From: Thauera chlorobenzoica
Lineage (GTDB): Bacteria > Pseudomonadota > Gammaproteobacteria > Burkholderiales > Rhodocyclaceae
Direction: 5' to 3'
NCBI RefSeq assembly: GCF_001922305.1
Contig: NZ_CP018839.1
Coordinates: 310,001-374,000 of the forward strand
Length of the DNA: 64,000 nt
A program made the position numbers and the translations under genes. Below the pieces are notes generated by a model. The model had not been told where the DNA came from. It searched no databases and was given only the letters and a program-made list of their open reading frames with translations. Shown here one piece after another: positions 45,530 to 54,915 of the stretch. Each line of letters begins with the position of its first letter. Position 1 is the first letter of the stretch.

Positions 45530-46828
45530 TCAGGAACGACTGACATTGACTTGGCCGTCTACTGCCTTGGCCGCATCAAAGTCATGGTTCCAGTCGCCCA
45601 TCTGCTTGCGTTTGGCGGCTGGCAAGGCCTTGTCAACCTTCGCGCGAAACTCCGGGTTTTTCGTTTGCTCGTAGGTCACATCCTTGAACACGAGCTTCAC
45701 CTCAGGCACCTCATCTTTGGTCCGATCCAGACTTTTCTGAATACTGTCCCGCAGTTGTTTCTCATCAAGCTTGGACCCCGTCCGAGCTGCGCGCTCGGCG
45801 ATCAGCTTGGCAGCTTCATCGATGATCTTGCCCGCCTGCGCGTCCAGTCGCTGCCGAATCGCCTCGGAATAGGCTTCCAGCTGAACGCGGTAGGCTGCGA
45901 CCAAACGCTCCAAGTCTTGCTTGTCGTCCTTGGCGATCAGGCGGCCGAAACCCGGCACATTGAACAGGTAGCGGCGCTCCAGCTCATTGCGCTGCCTTTG
46001 CAGGGACGCTTCGCTGACCTTCTCCATCAGCCGTTTCTGGCTGCTGTCGAACACCTCATTGCCGTTGTTGAACGCCGGCACTTCAACTTCCTCGTCCCGA
46101 AAGTCGCCAAATGCGCGCAATCTGGATTCCACCAGGCCCTTCAGCTCGCCCTGGATATCCGCGTTCATGTAGTCGTTGGAAACCTTCAGCTCGCGCTTGG
46201 AAAACTTCGCGCCCTTCACCGTGAACTCGGCGAACTGCAGCTTGGTGCTGAATACACGGGTAATGCGCGCCAGATCCACCGGAATCGGTGGATTCTTGGC
46301 CAGACCGTCCAGTGTCTTTTGCACCCTCTCTTTGGTGACCACCTCTACGCCGACCTCCGCATCGAATGGGAGCGTATCGGTGCCGGCGGCCGACACCGCA
46401 TGCGCCAATTGCTCGCCAGGATTGGCGCCAAGCAACAGGCCGTTGGGCGATCGTTCGGTTGGGGAGGCAGCGTTTCCGAGCGGGGCTGCTTCCACCGAGC
46501 GCGGTGTAGGCGACCACACCAAGGTGACGTCATCCACCAAGAGCACGCCAACCCGAAGCCCCGGCTGCGCCATCAACGCGAAGCTCTGGCGCTCGGCGTA
46601 ACTGCTCAACAACTCAAGTCCCTTGGCATCGCCGTAGCCAATGCGGCATACATCCTCATCCGGATCGATCACCACCGTGACCTGAAGTCGATCGACCTCG
46701 GCCAGTCGCTGCCCAAGCGCCTCCGCAACGGTCTGATGCACGCCCGGCGCGACAAACACCACACGTTGCTGCGCCTCGCCGATGAGTTTGATCAGCGATG
46801 CATCATTGACCTCCTGGAAGGTGCTCAT
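45530..46828 (-). CDS. PLD-like-fold protein in the BREX-3 operon
   Basis: 432 aa. The first 180 residues (SLIKLIGEAQQRVVFVAPGVHQ, then VTVVIDPDEDVCRIGYGD and VGVLLVDDVTLVWSPTPRSVE) have the alternating strand/helix pattern of one phospholipase D-like domain, but the HKD catalytic motif is absent, so it is probably non-catalytic. The remaining 250 residues are helical/coiled coil (RNELERRYLFNVPG, DEAAKLIAERAAR). It overlaps pglX by 4 bases and is not one of the six canonical type 3 genes, though such a gene is found in some type 3 loci. A DNA-scaffolding or regulatory role is guesswork. Confidence 0.65.
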   Translation of the reverse strand: MSTFQEVNDASLIKLIGEAQQRVVFVAPGVHQTVAEALGQRLAEVDRLQVTVVIDPDEDVCRIGYGDAKGLELLSSYAERQSFALMAQPGLRVGVLLVDDVTLVWSPTPRSVEAAPLGNAASPTERSPNGLLLGANPGEQLAHAVSAAGTDTLPFDAEVGVEVVTKERVQKTLDGLAKNPPIPVDLARITRVFSTKLQFAEFTVKGAKFSKRELKVSNDYMNADIQGELKGLVESRLRAFGDFRDEEVEVPAFNNGNEVFDSSQKRLMEKVSEASLQRQRNELERRYLFNVPGFGRLIAKDDKQDLERLVAAYRVQLEAYSEAIRQRLDAQAGKIIDEAAKLIAERAARTGSKLDEKQLRDSIQKSLDRTKDEVPEVKLVFKDVTYEQTKNPEFRAKVDKALPAAKRKQMGDWNHDFDAAKAVDGQVNVSRS

Positions 46829-49680
46829 GCCCCGTCCTCGGTACGGGTCAGCGCGAGGTCATAGAGGGTGAGAAGCTTCTCGTCCTCTTGAAGTGTGGCA
46901 TCGGGCAATTTGTCGGCAATACTGATGATCGTCGCGTAGTCCTTGCTGGCCCACGCAGCGCGGAAACCAGCACGCAGCACCTCCAGACGCGACTCCTTGA
47001 TCTTGCGACCAGTGAACGACCGATAGGCCTCGAACTCCTTGAGCAGCGCCTTCTCGCGTTTCTTCTCCAGGTCCTGTGCCTTGTTCGGGTCGGGCACGTA
47101 CCAGCGATCTTTCGCTTTGGCCATAAGCGCTGGACTGTTCTTCTCTAACCCGCGTAGATCCTTGTGGTTGCTTGAAAGGTAGCTGTGAATCTGGCTTGGT
47201 ACATCGCCAACCCCGTCGTACTGGATAAAGTTCAGCTCCAACAGCGAAGACAACTCAGGCTTTGCCTCGTGCTTTTTCCATCCCGCTCCAAGTTGGCTGA
47301 TGAACTCTGGGTGTATTTCTTGATATGTAGACGGGCGCTGCTTCAAAAAGTCTGTCAGCCAATCAATTGCACTACGCTCGTCTGTAACGAACATCTCCAT
47401 CTGAGGCGCTTGCGATGCCAACGCACGCTTTCTGTCATATTCGGCAACCTGCTCCGGGAGAAAAATCATTCCATCACGTGTGATAAACCTCTGCGCAAGT
47501 CCTGATTGAAACTCCTGTGACGACATGGGTACTGGAACGTTATGCCGAAAGAACCATGCAACCATGCGATCGAAAATGATCCTAGGCTCCCGTTCGACAA
47601 CAAACTCTAATTCCCTTCCGTTTAGCTTAACGGTTGGCAGATAAGTCAAGTGCGTTCGCACAAAATCCCAGGCAGAGTCCTCTGATCCTCCACTCCTGGA
47701 GAATCGATCCTCGAGACCGCCATTTGGCTTGTATGCGGATATGACTAGATCCTGCTTGACCGCAGTGGTAGTCGTTACAGCCTTAAAGCCTTTGTGTGTT
47801 TTCTCTAGAACAGAAACGTTGCCAACAACGAAGCCCGCCTCCTGTAGCGAGGTCTGAATCGCGTTCCAAACACTTGCCTTTGTGTTTGAAAATTCGACCG
47901 TCATCCATCTCCCAGGCTTCAAGACTCTATATGCCTCTAGGAAGCACCCCAGCATCAGACGCCTGTAGTCATCGACAGATTTATTCTGAGTTCTATTTTC
48001 TATCGCTTCCTGCTTTGAATTTGTCGTTACCTTTAACCAGGACTCCCAAAGAAAATTAAGCTCCGAGTACATGATGTTTGATCCAAACGGAGGGTCAATA
48101 AACAGATAGTCAACCGAGGCAGAGGGAATGTTGGTGACAGCTGCACTACCTGTTGAAACGATCGCCTTGTTTGACGGCGCCGTGAAGGGAACAGAGGATA
48201 TGCGCAGCGAAAATCGTTCTAATGGATTTGTTTCGACCGCGATAGAGCTGATATAAAGAGTTCCTTGGAGGGTCTGGCCGATTACGCCACCGCCACCTCC
48301 GAAGTAATTTGATGCCAGCAAGCGGTTAAGGCGATTTGTCCATGCGAGGGTGGAAGTAAACCAAAGTCCAAGAGCCGGCATGGAATGCATTTGAGAAAAT
48401 ATCTTCGCCCGAATATCAGCAAGAACAAGCAATGTTCGATGTGTGTAGAAGTGATGCGCATTAGTGACGCCAATTCGCAGCGGCTCGCCTGTTTTATCGC
48501 CAATCATTAGCTCATTGGCGGGGAACCAGGATACAGGCGTCTCTTGCAGCGATTTCTTGAACAATTCAATGTCGGCCGCATCCAAAGACTTCTCAAATCG
48601 CTTTTTCCCGACCGTATAGTTTATTGCGACGGGAACCTGCTTTGTCTGTCGATGTGTTTTCCCGAGCGCATTGTCGAATGCACTTGTCCACGCTCTGTCG
48701 ATGGATCGTTTTGATAAGCTTGCCCCACAACCAGTGCAGCCGAACTCATCCATTACCTTGCCGGCGTCTCTGTCTACAGCTGCGTCCCAGAAAACAACCT
48801 CCTGCGAACACTCTGGGCAAACAAAGACATCAGACCAAATTAAGAAATTTACCCACCCCACCTGGCCGACTTGTTTCAAGTCAGGCTTGCCCTCTTTCTC
48901 AATCAACCGCACTGCAGAATTGAGCTGATCTGGCGTCGGCTGGTGAAGGGTTTGATACATCCATCCATGGTTCTCCTCGACTGATTTCAGTATCTCCCTA
49001 GCGCGACGTTCAAAGTCGTGCGCCTCAACAGGGGAATTGAAATTATGAGCAATGAAGCTCGCTGCAGGAGCAAGATCGTTTAGGACCGGCATTCTCGGTC
49101 CAAGCCTCGAAAATGGCTTCCACTCAACGCGACCATCTTGGTCTTGGCGATCATAGATGACACCATCCTGATCGACTCGGTAACCTAGGGATTCGACTTC
49201 CCTCCTATCCCCACAAAGCTGTGCAGCGACGCCGCTCATGCCTGTCCCACAGAACCCGTCAAATAAAACATCACCAGGCTGCGTGTAATGCAGGATGTAT
49301 CGCATCACAGCCTTATGAGGAACCTTCGTGTGATAACTGTGCGCGTTATAGATGGGTGCATTCTTGCCTTCGCTCACGTCGGCAGTGAACGGCTCTTTGC
49401 TATAAGGGACCGACGAATCGTATGGTTTGCCGTAATGCCGAATGAAGTCCTCGATGAATGGATTCGGACATGCCGTGTAGTACGGCGGGTCAGAAAGCGC
49501 CAAGATGTCTTCGTCCGAGCCAATAGGAAAACCTTCGATCTTCCGGAACGCGGGATCTTTGAGCTTCTCCGCAAGCAGCTTCAGGTAGTGCTCGCGACGC
49601 GCCTCATCATTCGGGAACGTTTGCCCGAGGCATTCAACGGGGCCGGATTTGGCCGCGAGGTTCTGGAAAAGATCATTCAT
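46825..49680 (-). CDS. pglX: PglX-type adenine-specific DNA methyltransferase of BREX-3
   Basis: 951 aa. Methyltransferase motifs: DPPYYTACPNPF (residues 64-75, motif IV) precedes VLFDGFCGTGMSGVA (motif I, near 138), a permuted beta-class-like order; a second DPPF site is in FIDPPFGSNIMYSELNFLW near residue 527. A zinc-ribbon-like stretch CPECSQ ... CTGCG lies near 286-318. It methylates the host recognition sequence in BREX. Its middle (about 47,110-49,480) is visibly richer in A and T than the ends and neighbouring genes, which points to replacement of the specificity part. Overlaps the PLD-like gene. Confidence 0.88.
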   Translation of the reverse strand: MNDLFQNLAAKSGPVECLGQTFPNDEARREHYLKLLAEKLKDPAFRKIEGFPIGSDEDILALSDPPYYTACPNPFIEDFIRHYGKPYDSSVPYSKEPFTADVSEGKNAPIYNAHSYHTKVPHKAVMRYILHYTQPGDVLFDGFCGTGMSGVAAQLCGDRREVESLGYRVDQDGVIYDRQDQDGRVEWKPFSRLGPRMPVLNDLAPAASFIAHNFNSPVEAHDFERRAREILKSVEENHGWMYQTLHQPTPDQLNSAVRLIEKEGKPDLKQVGQVGWVNFLIWSDVFVCPECSQEVVFWDAAVDRDAGKVMDEFGCTGCGASLSKRSIDRAWTSAFDNALGKTHRQTKQVPVAINYTVGKKRFEKSLDAADIELFKKSLQETPVSWFPANELMIGDKTGEPLRIGVTNAHHFYTHRTLLVLADIRAKIFSQMHSMPALGLWFTSTLAWTNRLNRLLASNYFGGGGGVIGQTLQGTLYISSIAVETNPLERFSLRISSVPFTAPSNKAIVSTGSAAVTNIPSASVDYLFIDPPFGSNIMYSELNFLWESWLKVTTNSKQEAIENRTQNKSVDDYRRLMLGCFLEAYRVLKPGRWMTVEFSNTKASVWNAIQTSLQEAGFVVGNVSVLEKTHKGFKAVTTTTAVKQDLVISAYKPNGGLEDRFSRSGGSEDSAWDFVRTHLTYLPTVKLNGRELEFVVEREPRIIFDRMVAWFFRHNVPVPMSSQEFQSGLAQRFITRDGMIFLPEQVAEYDRKRALASQAPQMEMFVTDERSAIDWLTDFLKQRPSTYQEIHPEFISQLGAGWKKHEAKPELSSLLELNFIQYDGVGDVPSQIHSYLSSNHKDLRGLEKNSPALMAKAKDRWYVPDPNKAQDLEKKREKALLKEFEAYRSFTGRKIKESRLEVLRAGFRAAWASKDYATIISIADKLPDATLQEDEKLLTLYDLALTRTEDGA

Positions 49681-49728
49681 CAGTCGTTCCTCTAATTCCT
49701 TTTGTCATGGTCGGGTGATCACGTTGTG

Positions 49729-52700
49729 TCACTCGATCACGAAGCGCAGCTTGGTGGCATCCTTGCCCTTGCAGCGCTCGTTCATGAATGTGTCGAAGCG
49801 CTTACGCAGATCGTCCGGCGTGGCCGGTGAGCCGCCTTGCAGCAGCGCCTGCTTGATCTCGTCGCCCTTGACCGCGATCTTCTCCAGCCCCGACAGCGCC
49901 TCTTGCACGGCATTGGCGAACTCGGTGGTCATCGGGTCCGGCAGCTTGCGCGAGGCCAGGAAGGCGTCGATCAGTTTCTTGGACGCGGGCGGCAACAGGC
50001 CCAGGCTGTCCTGCGTGAACGGGTCTTCCAGGTTCTCCAGCAGGGTCTGCTGCCAGTTGGCCACCAACTGATCCAGGTCGTCGTCCAGCTTGTGCAGACG
50101 GTTGGCCGCCGGGATCAGCTCCAACTGCTCGGCAGACGGGCGGAACTGGCAGTGCGGGCATACCGCCGCTGTCGTCAGCGTGGGCTCGTCCAGCGACGAA
50201 CAGCTCTTGAGGCCGTTGAGTGACTCCTCGAAGGCAGTGAGTTGGCTGGTGGGCATCAGCGACACGCCGGCCAACACGCGTAGCGCCAGCAGGCGGTCGT
50301 CTTTGCGCAGGGCGTTGCGGGTCTTGTCCTCGGCCACGCCCAGCCGCGCCTTGCTGTGGCTGGCGATGTAGGCTGTGATGTAGTCCTTCTTGAGCTGGTT
50401 GAGCGTCTGCCGGTATTCGGCGGCGTGCTCGGCTGTGCGGTCCTGGCTCAGCTTCTCCTGTAGCGCCTTGCGGGCGGTCTCGGCCTGCTTCACCCACGGG
50501 TGCTCGGCGGGCAACACCATTTCGGCCTGCGAGAGGTAGGACGCCGTGCTGCCCAACTCCACCACCAGTTCGAGCAGACGCTCGACGGCGGCCAGGATCT
50601 CCAGATTTTTCTTCTGGCCGTCCAGGTCTTCCTGGGTGACGCGCAGATTCTTGAGCTTGCCGACGGTGTTGTAAGGCGCCAGCGACTCGGTGAACTTCTT
50701 CAGCGAATCGAGCCGGGCGTGCCAGTCTTTGGCTTCTTCTTCGCGCAGCAGGTTCTGGCCCCAAAAACCGAGCTTGCCTTGCTGCAGGTCGGAACCGGCC
50801 TTGAGGACGCGCGGCACCAGGCCGCTGACTTTCTCCTGCAGTTTGATGACCGGCTCGGTATCACCCTGACTGGCCTTCTGGGCCAGGCCGGAAGGCAGGT
50901 CGAACAATTCGAACAACGCACGCAGCACCGCGAGGTTGATCTCCTTGGGTGCCTCGACGTGCTTGAACTGCTTGAGTTCCTCCAGCGAGCGTTCTGCCAG
51001 TTGCGCCAGCTTGCCGGAATCGATCTTGTCGCCGGTGATCGACAGCACGATGTCGCCGGAGTAGACGAGGCCGCCCAGCACGGTGACCAGCAGGTCGGGT
51101 TCCAGCCGGTACTTGATCGGCGCGAAGTACTCGACGTCCGAGGTACCCGACAGCAGTTCGCTGCGGTTGAGCACCTGGCCGTGGCCCTTGGCCTTGAGGC
51201 GATTCAACACCTCCTGCGCGTAGCGGGAATTGGCCGGCTCGACGCGGTCGCCATCGAGCAACTCCAGCGCATCGAGCACGGCGAGCGCATCCTTGGTGCG
51301 AGTACCGCCGGCCAGTGCGCGCAGCGCGTTGCCGATCAGTTGCTTGCGGTTGGCCTCGGTGACCAGCACTGAGAAGGTGGGGTATTCCGGCGAGAGATCG
51401 ACGAAACGCTGGCCCAGCACCAAACCTGAGATGACGTTCACCACGTCGCGGAAGTTGATGCGCTCGTCCGCGCCCAGTCGCGCCCGGTCACGCAGCGACA
51501 CGCCTTTGGCCCATTCCTGCAGGTTCTTTTTCTTGCCCTGGTAGGTGACCTCGAAGGCGGTCATCTGCTTTTCCTGCAGCCACTTGCTCATGGCGCGCAG
51601 GAAGTCCTGTGCCTTGGACAGGTAGATGGCCTTGGCACCGCCACTGGCGGTGGATGCCAAATCGAGCGCCGCCGCGTAGGACGACAGGTGCCGCTTGAGA
51701 TCGTCGTCCAGGCCTGTGAGGCGGAAGAACACCTCGTCCGACAGGTTGTTATCGGCGAACTTCGGCTTGTCGAAGGGCTGGATGAAGTAGACGTAGAAGT
51801 CGCGCTCGGGCTGGGCTGTGGGGCGATCGTTCGGCGCCCCGAAAAACAGGTAGCCCATGCGTTCGACACGGCGCTCCTGCCATTCGAGCTGGTACTGCCA
51901 GATCTGGAAGCCGGGGTAACGCAGGTCGTCGCTGCATTCCATCAGCGCTTTGACGGCGCTGTAGTAGGCGCGGTCAAGTGCGTCGTCTGACAGGGCTTCG
52001 GCGCGTTTTTCGATCTGCGCGTCGTAGTCGATGTCCTTCTTGAGGTCGAGGTAGTACTGCTCGGTGTCCGGCGCCTTGGAGATGAACTGGCCGTTGACGG
52101 TCTTCAGCACTTCCCGCATCACGGTCTGCACCATCGACAGCAGGTTCTCGGCCGGATCGCCCGGCATGTCCTCCACGCCCGGCTGGAACAGGCACAGAGC
52201 GTCGCGCAACTCGGCGGCAGTGGGGCCGATCGGAATGTGAATGTCCCCACCCGTGGTCAGACGGTGCACGGCCAGCGCGTTGATGACGCGCAGCGCCATC
52301 GGCTTGTAGGTCGGGCGCGTGAATGCTTGCTGGACCCGCGACTCCAGTACTTCGGAGACGCGCATCACTTCCTTGATGTTGGGGTCGGCGCGCAAGACCG
52401 AGTTGGTCTTGATGGTGTTCCAGAAGCTCTCGTAGCTGATGAACAGCGGCTTGTCGGCGGGCACGTCCTGGTCAAGGATGGCCAGCATGGCGGACTCGAT
52501 AGTCTTGAGTGCGCCACGCTTCTCGGTGAAGTGGATCTGCTCGAAGGTCTTCAGGTAATCCGGGTGAACGGGGAACAACCGCACGTACTCGTCCATGCGC
52601 TCGTTCATGGAGCCGTAGAACTTGGCGAACGGCGTGAGGTATTCGCGGATCTTGTTCTGCTGGTCGACAGTCTTCTTGAGCAGGCGCGCGGAGACGACGA

Positions 52701-53469
52701 AGCTGACGTCCTGGCGGTCGATCAGGATCTGGGTGAAGCGCTCGTTGACGCGGCGCATGCTGTCGGCAACGTGCTGGAAGCGCACGCTGTCGAAGATGGC
52801 TTCCTGCACACCGGCCACGAAGCGGAACTTCAAGTGCTTGGTGACTTCGCCGATCTGACGCAGGATGGCCAGGTCCTGCACCAGTTCGTGATCGCGACGG
52901 GACTGCAGGTATTCCAGGAACTCGTCGACAACCAGCAGCACACCCTGGTCCGGGAATTTCTCCGCGAACGCGGCCATCATCTCCTCGAAGGAGTCCTTGT
53001 TGTTGAGCTCTTTGTCGGCGGTCGGGAAGGTGTAGTCGACGCCGATCTTTTCCAGGAAGCGCTCAAGCTGCAGGGTGATGATCTGGCGCAGCGGCATCTG
53101 CAGCCCGCCCACCTCGATGCGCAGCACCTTGAAGCGGCCAGCGATCGGGGCAACCGCCTCGGCGACCTTGGGGTGGCGGATCATCGGTGCGTAGGCCGCA
53201 TCCTCGGCCACCAGCGACAGCACCGACATCAAGTGCGACTTACCGGTGCCGTAGTTGCCGACGATCAGCACGCCCTTGTGATCGACTGAGTCGTCGAAAC
53301 TGAGCTGAGGAACCATGAGCTTGGAGATCCGCTCGGCCATGTCGTCGGAGATGACATAGGTCGCGACGAGCTTCTTAGCCTCGTCCGGGCGCCCGGCATC
53401 GAGCAGCTGAATGACTGACTCGATCTGCTCGAACTGGATCAGATCTCCGTATTTCATGTTCTTGGCCAT
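49729..53469 (-). CDS. brxC: BrxC (DUF6079-type AAA+ ATPase) of BREX-3
   Basis: 1246 aa from ATG 53469 (GGAAGAGAGAAC upstream); the ORF extends nine more codons but without a better site. Walker A is LIVGNYGTGKSHLMSVL (about residues 64-80) and Walker B GVLLVVDEFLEYLQ. The rest is a long helical protein with a CPHC zinc-like pair near residue 1100 (CPHCQFRPSAEQL). BrxC/PglY proteins form large ATPase assemblies required for BREX immunity. 23 bases separate it from brxF. Confidence 0.9.
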   Translation of the reverse strand: MAKNMKYGDLIQFEQIESVIQLLDAGRPDEAKKLVATYVISDDMAERISKLMVPQLSFDDSVDHKGVLIVGNYGTGKSHLMSVLSLVAEDAAYAPMIRHPKVAEAVAPIAGRFKVLRIEVGGLQMPLRQIITLQLERFLEKIGVDYTFPTADKELNNKDSFEEMMAAFAEKFPDQGVLLVVDEFLEYLQSRRDHELVQDLAILRQIGEVTKHLKFRFVAGVQEAIFDSVRFQHVADSMRRVNERFTQILIDRQDVSFVVSARLLKKTVDQQNKIREYLTPFAKFYGSMNERMDEYVRLFPVHPDYLKTFEQIHFTEKRGALKTIESAMLAILDQDVPADKPLFISYESFWNTIKTNSVLRADPNIKEVMRVSEVLESRVQQAFTRPTYKPMALRVINALAVHRLTTGGDIHIPIGPTAAELRDALCLFQPGVEDMPGDPAENLLSMVQTVMREVLKTVNGQFISKAPDTEQYYLDLKKDIDYDAQIEKRAEALSDDALDRAYYSAVKALMECSDDLRYPGFQIWQYQLEWQERRVERMGYLFFGAPNDRPTAQPERDFYVYFIQPFDKPKFADNNLSDEVFFRLTGLDDDLKRHLSSYAAALDLASTASGGAKAIYLSKAQDFLRAMSKWLQEKQMTAFEVTYQGKKKNLQEWAKGVSLRDRARLGADERINFRDVVNVISGLVLGQRFVDLSPEYPTFSVLVTEANRKQLIGNALRALAGGTRTKDALAVLDALELLDGDRVEPANSRYAQEVLNRLKAKGHGQVLNRSELLSGTSDVEYFAPIKYRLEPDLLVTVLGGLVYSGDIVLSITGDKIDSGKLAQLAERSLEELKQFKHVEAPKEINLAVLRALFELFDLPSGLAQKASQGDTEPVIKLQEKVSGLVPRVLKAGSDLQQGKLGFWGQNLLREEEAKDWHARLDSLKKFTESLAPYNTVGKLKNLRVTQEDLDGQKKNLEILAAVERLLELVVELGSTASYLSQAEMVLPAEHPWVKQAETARKALQEKLSQDRTAEHAAEYRQTLNQLKKDYITAYIASHSKARLGVAEDKTRNALRKDDRLLALRVLAGVSLMPTSQLTAFEESLNGLKSCSSLDEPTLTTAAVCPHCQFRPSAEQLELIPAANRLHKLDDDLDQLVANWQQTLLENLEDPFTQDSLGLLPPASKKLIDAFLASRKLPDPMTTEFANAVQEALSGLEKIAVKGDEIKQALLQGGSPATPDDLRKRFDTFMNERCKGKDATKLRFVIE

Positions 53470-53492
53470 ATGGTTCTCTCTTCCCCGTAGCG

Positions 53493-53948
53493 TCAAATTT
53501 CGAGTACGACCACGCCGTCACGGCTGTAGTCACGATGTTCTGGATGGCTCATGTCGGCGTACACCAAGCGATCACCACGCAGCTCGCCAGGCCAGACGGC
53601 CACGACGCGCTTGGAGTGAGCCAGCCGCCTGACGAGGTCAAGCGGGTTGATCTGCAAGCCCGGCTCGAACAACAACTCGAGGTTGTCGAGCAGCAGCGGG
53701 TCTTCAGTTCGTTCCTTGTCCGCAATTTCCCGCAGCAGTTCGCCTGCCGAGAAGCCGCGCTTGTTATTCGGCGTGGCGGCCAAACGGCGCCCCAACTCCA
53801 GGCCGACGTTGAGCGGCTCGATGTTGAGCTTGGCGCTGAGTTGGCGCAGCAGTTGGGTCTTGCCACTGCGGCTGGGACCGACCAGCAGGATCAACTTGCT
53901 GTTGAGGTCGCCGATTTCGCCGATGAGTCGTTCGAGTTTTGCGAGCAT
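53493..53948 (-). CDS. brxF: BrxF, small P-loop protein of BREX-3
   Basis: 151 aa from ATG 53948, which has GAGGGG at six bases; the ATG at 53954 directly abuts that Shine-Dalgarno and is less likely. Walker A is ILLVGPSRSGKTQLL; Walker B-like region is DPLLLDNLELLFEP. Compact size and position (right after the WYL gene, before brxC) match the type 3-specific BrxF ATPase. The junction with the upstream WYL gene is a few bases, implying co-translation. Confidence 0.87.
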   Translation of the reverse strand: MLAKLERLIGEIGDLNSKLILLVGPSRSGKTQLLRQLSAKLNIEPLNVGLELGRRLAATPNNKRGFSAGELLREIADKERTEDPLLLDNLELLFEPGLQINPLDLVRRLAHSKRVVAVWPGELRGDRLVYADMSHPEHRDYSRDGVVVLEI

Positions 53949-53958
53949 GCTCATCCCC

Positions 53959-54873
53959 TCAGTCCGACTCGGCTTCAAGCCGCTGTTGATCGGGGGAGCG
54001 GTAACCCGGCGCCAGCACGGCATTGCGCACACCGTAGATGGCAAGGGGGTCTTTCAACCAAAGCCGGTACTCATGGCCGCGCAGGCTGTGGTCCGGGGAG
54101 CAGTCCACACTCCATTTGCGCAGGATGTATCCGGCCGTGGCGGCGCGCAGCTTCATCCGCAGCAGGCCGTCGCGCATGCCGTAATCCATTTCGGTGATCT
54201 CCGGCCGGGGTTGATCCGGGTGCGGCACCAACTCCAGCTCGACGATCCGGGTCCACTGAATGTCTTGATCGCTCGCCTCGTGGGGCGCCACTGGCTGCCC
54301 CTTGAGCACCATGGGGCGCTTGATCCGGGTGATGACGAAATCCCGGAACTCCTGGGACTTCCGGTCGAAAGCGCGGACGTGCCAACGGAGGCCGTTGTCG
54401 ATCAGCGCGAACGGGACGATCTCCCGCTCATTGCGGCCACTGGAGATGGAGTGGTACTCGACGCCGAGCGGACACTCCTGGTGAATCGCACGGGTCACGC
54501 TCGCCAGCACATCCAGATCCGGGTGCGTGAGCCGGGATGGACTCTCACTGGCCACCCACGCCTTGAGCCGCATCGGCTCACCATCGCCAAAGCCCTGGGT
54601 CAGCCACGACAGCACACGCTCTGGGGGAAAGTCGAATACGGGCCGGAAGTCCGGCCCCAGGACGTAGGACTTGCCTTTGGCGTCGTAGTCGATGTTGCCG
54701 GGGGCCAAGTCCTTGTACAGCGCCAGATCCCTTGAAGCAGCGGCGGACTGGATGCCAAACCGCGTCACCAGGGCCTGACGGCGTATCTCCCCAATGAAGC
54801 GCACGCGCAACTCCACGAACGCGAGCCGATCGCGTTGTGGCTGGGTTAGATCTGCAAGCTGTTCGTTCGACAT
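53959..54873 (-). CDS. WYL-domain regulator of the BREX operon (BrxR-like)
   Basis: 304 aa. N-terminal wHTH (IRRQALVTRFGIQSAAASRDLA, about residues 30-52), WYL domain (LGVEYHSISSGRNEREIVPFALIDNG then LRWHVRAFDRKSQEFRDFVIT) and WCX tail. Same architecture as the regulator at 38188, with shared RWHVRAF and DYGM segments but otherwise clearly diverged. First gene of the BREX operon, so it probably autoregulates it through direct repeats upstream. Repression relieved by a phage-linked signal is known for BrxR/CapW relatives. Confidence 0.87.
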   Translation of the reverse strand: MSNEQLADLTQPQRDRLAFVELRVRFIGEIRRQALVTRFGIQSAAASRDLALYKDLAPGNIDYDAKGKSYVLGPDFRPVFDFPPERVLSWLTQGFGDGEPMRLKAWVASESPSRLTHPDLDVLASVTRAIHQECPLGVEYHSISSGRNEREIVPFALIDNGLRWHVRAFDRKSQEFRDFVITRIKRPMVLKGQPVAPHEASDQDIQWTRIVELELVPHPDQPRPEITEMDYGMRDGLLRMKLRAATAGYILRKWSVDCSPDHSLRGHEYRLWLKDPLAIYGVRNAVLAPGYRSPDQQRLEAESD

Positions 54874-54888
54874 CCTGGCTGGCTCATT

Positions 54889-54915
54889 CGGGTTAGCGAA
54901 TGCTTATACGGGTTA
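54889..54915. promoter_or_regulatory. Direct repeats upstream of the BREX WYL gene, candidate operator
   Basis: CGGGTTA occurs at 54889-54895 and 54909-54915, 20 bp apart (two helical turns), starting 16 bases upstream of the regulator start at 54873. Read on the minus strand they are TAACCCG repeats with TATAAG between them, so a bound regulator would cover the -10 region. Confidence 0.5.

Noticed and set aside
45551..46864. 437-aa plus-strand ORF opposite the PLD-like gene
   Set aside because: The minus-strand frame is coupled by overlap to pglX and has protein-like composition; the plus frame has none and no ribosome binding site.
52237..53289. 350-aa plus-strand ORF
   Set aside because: Shadow of brxC, whose Walker motifs lie in the opposite strand.
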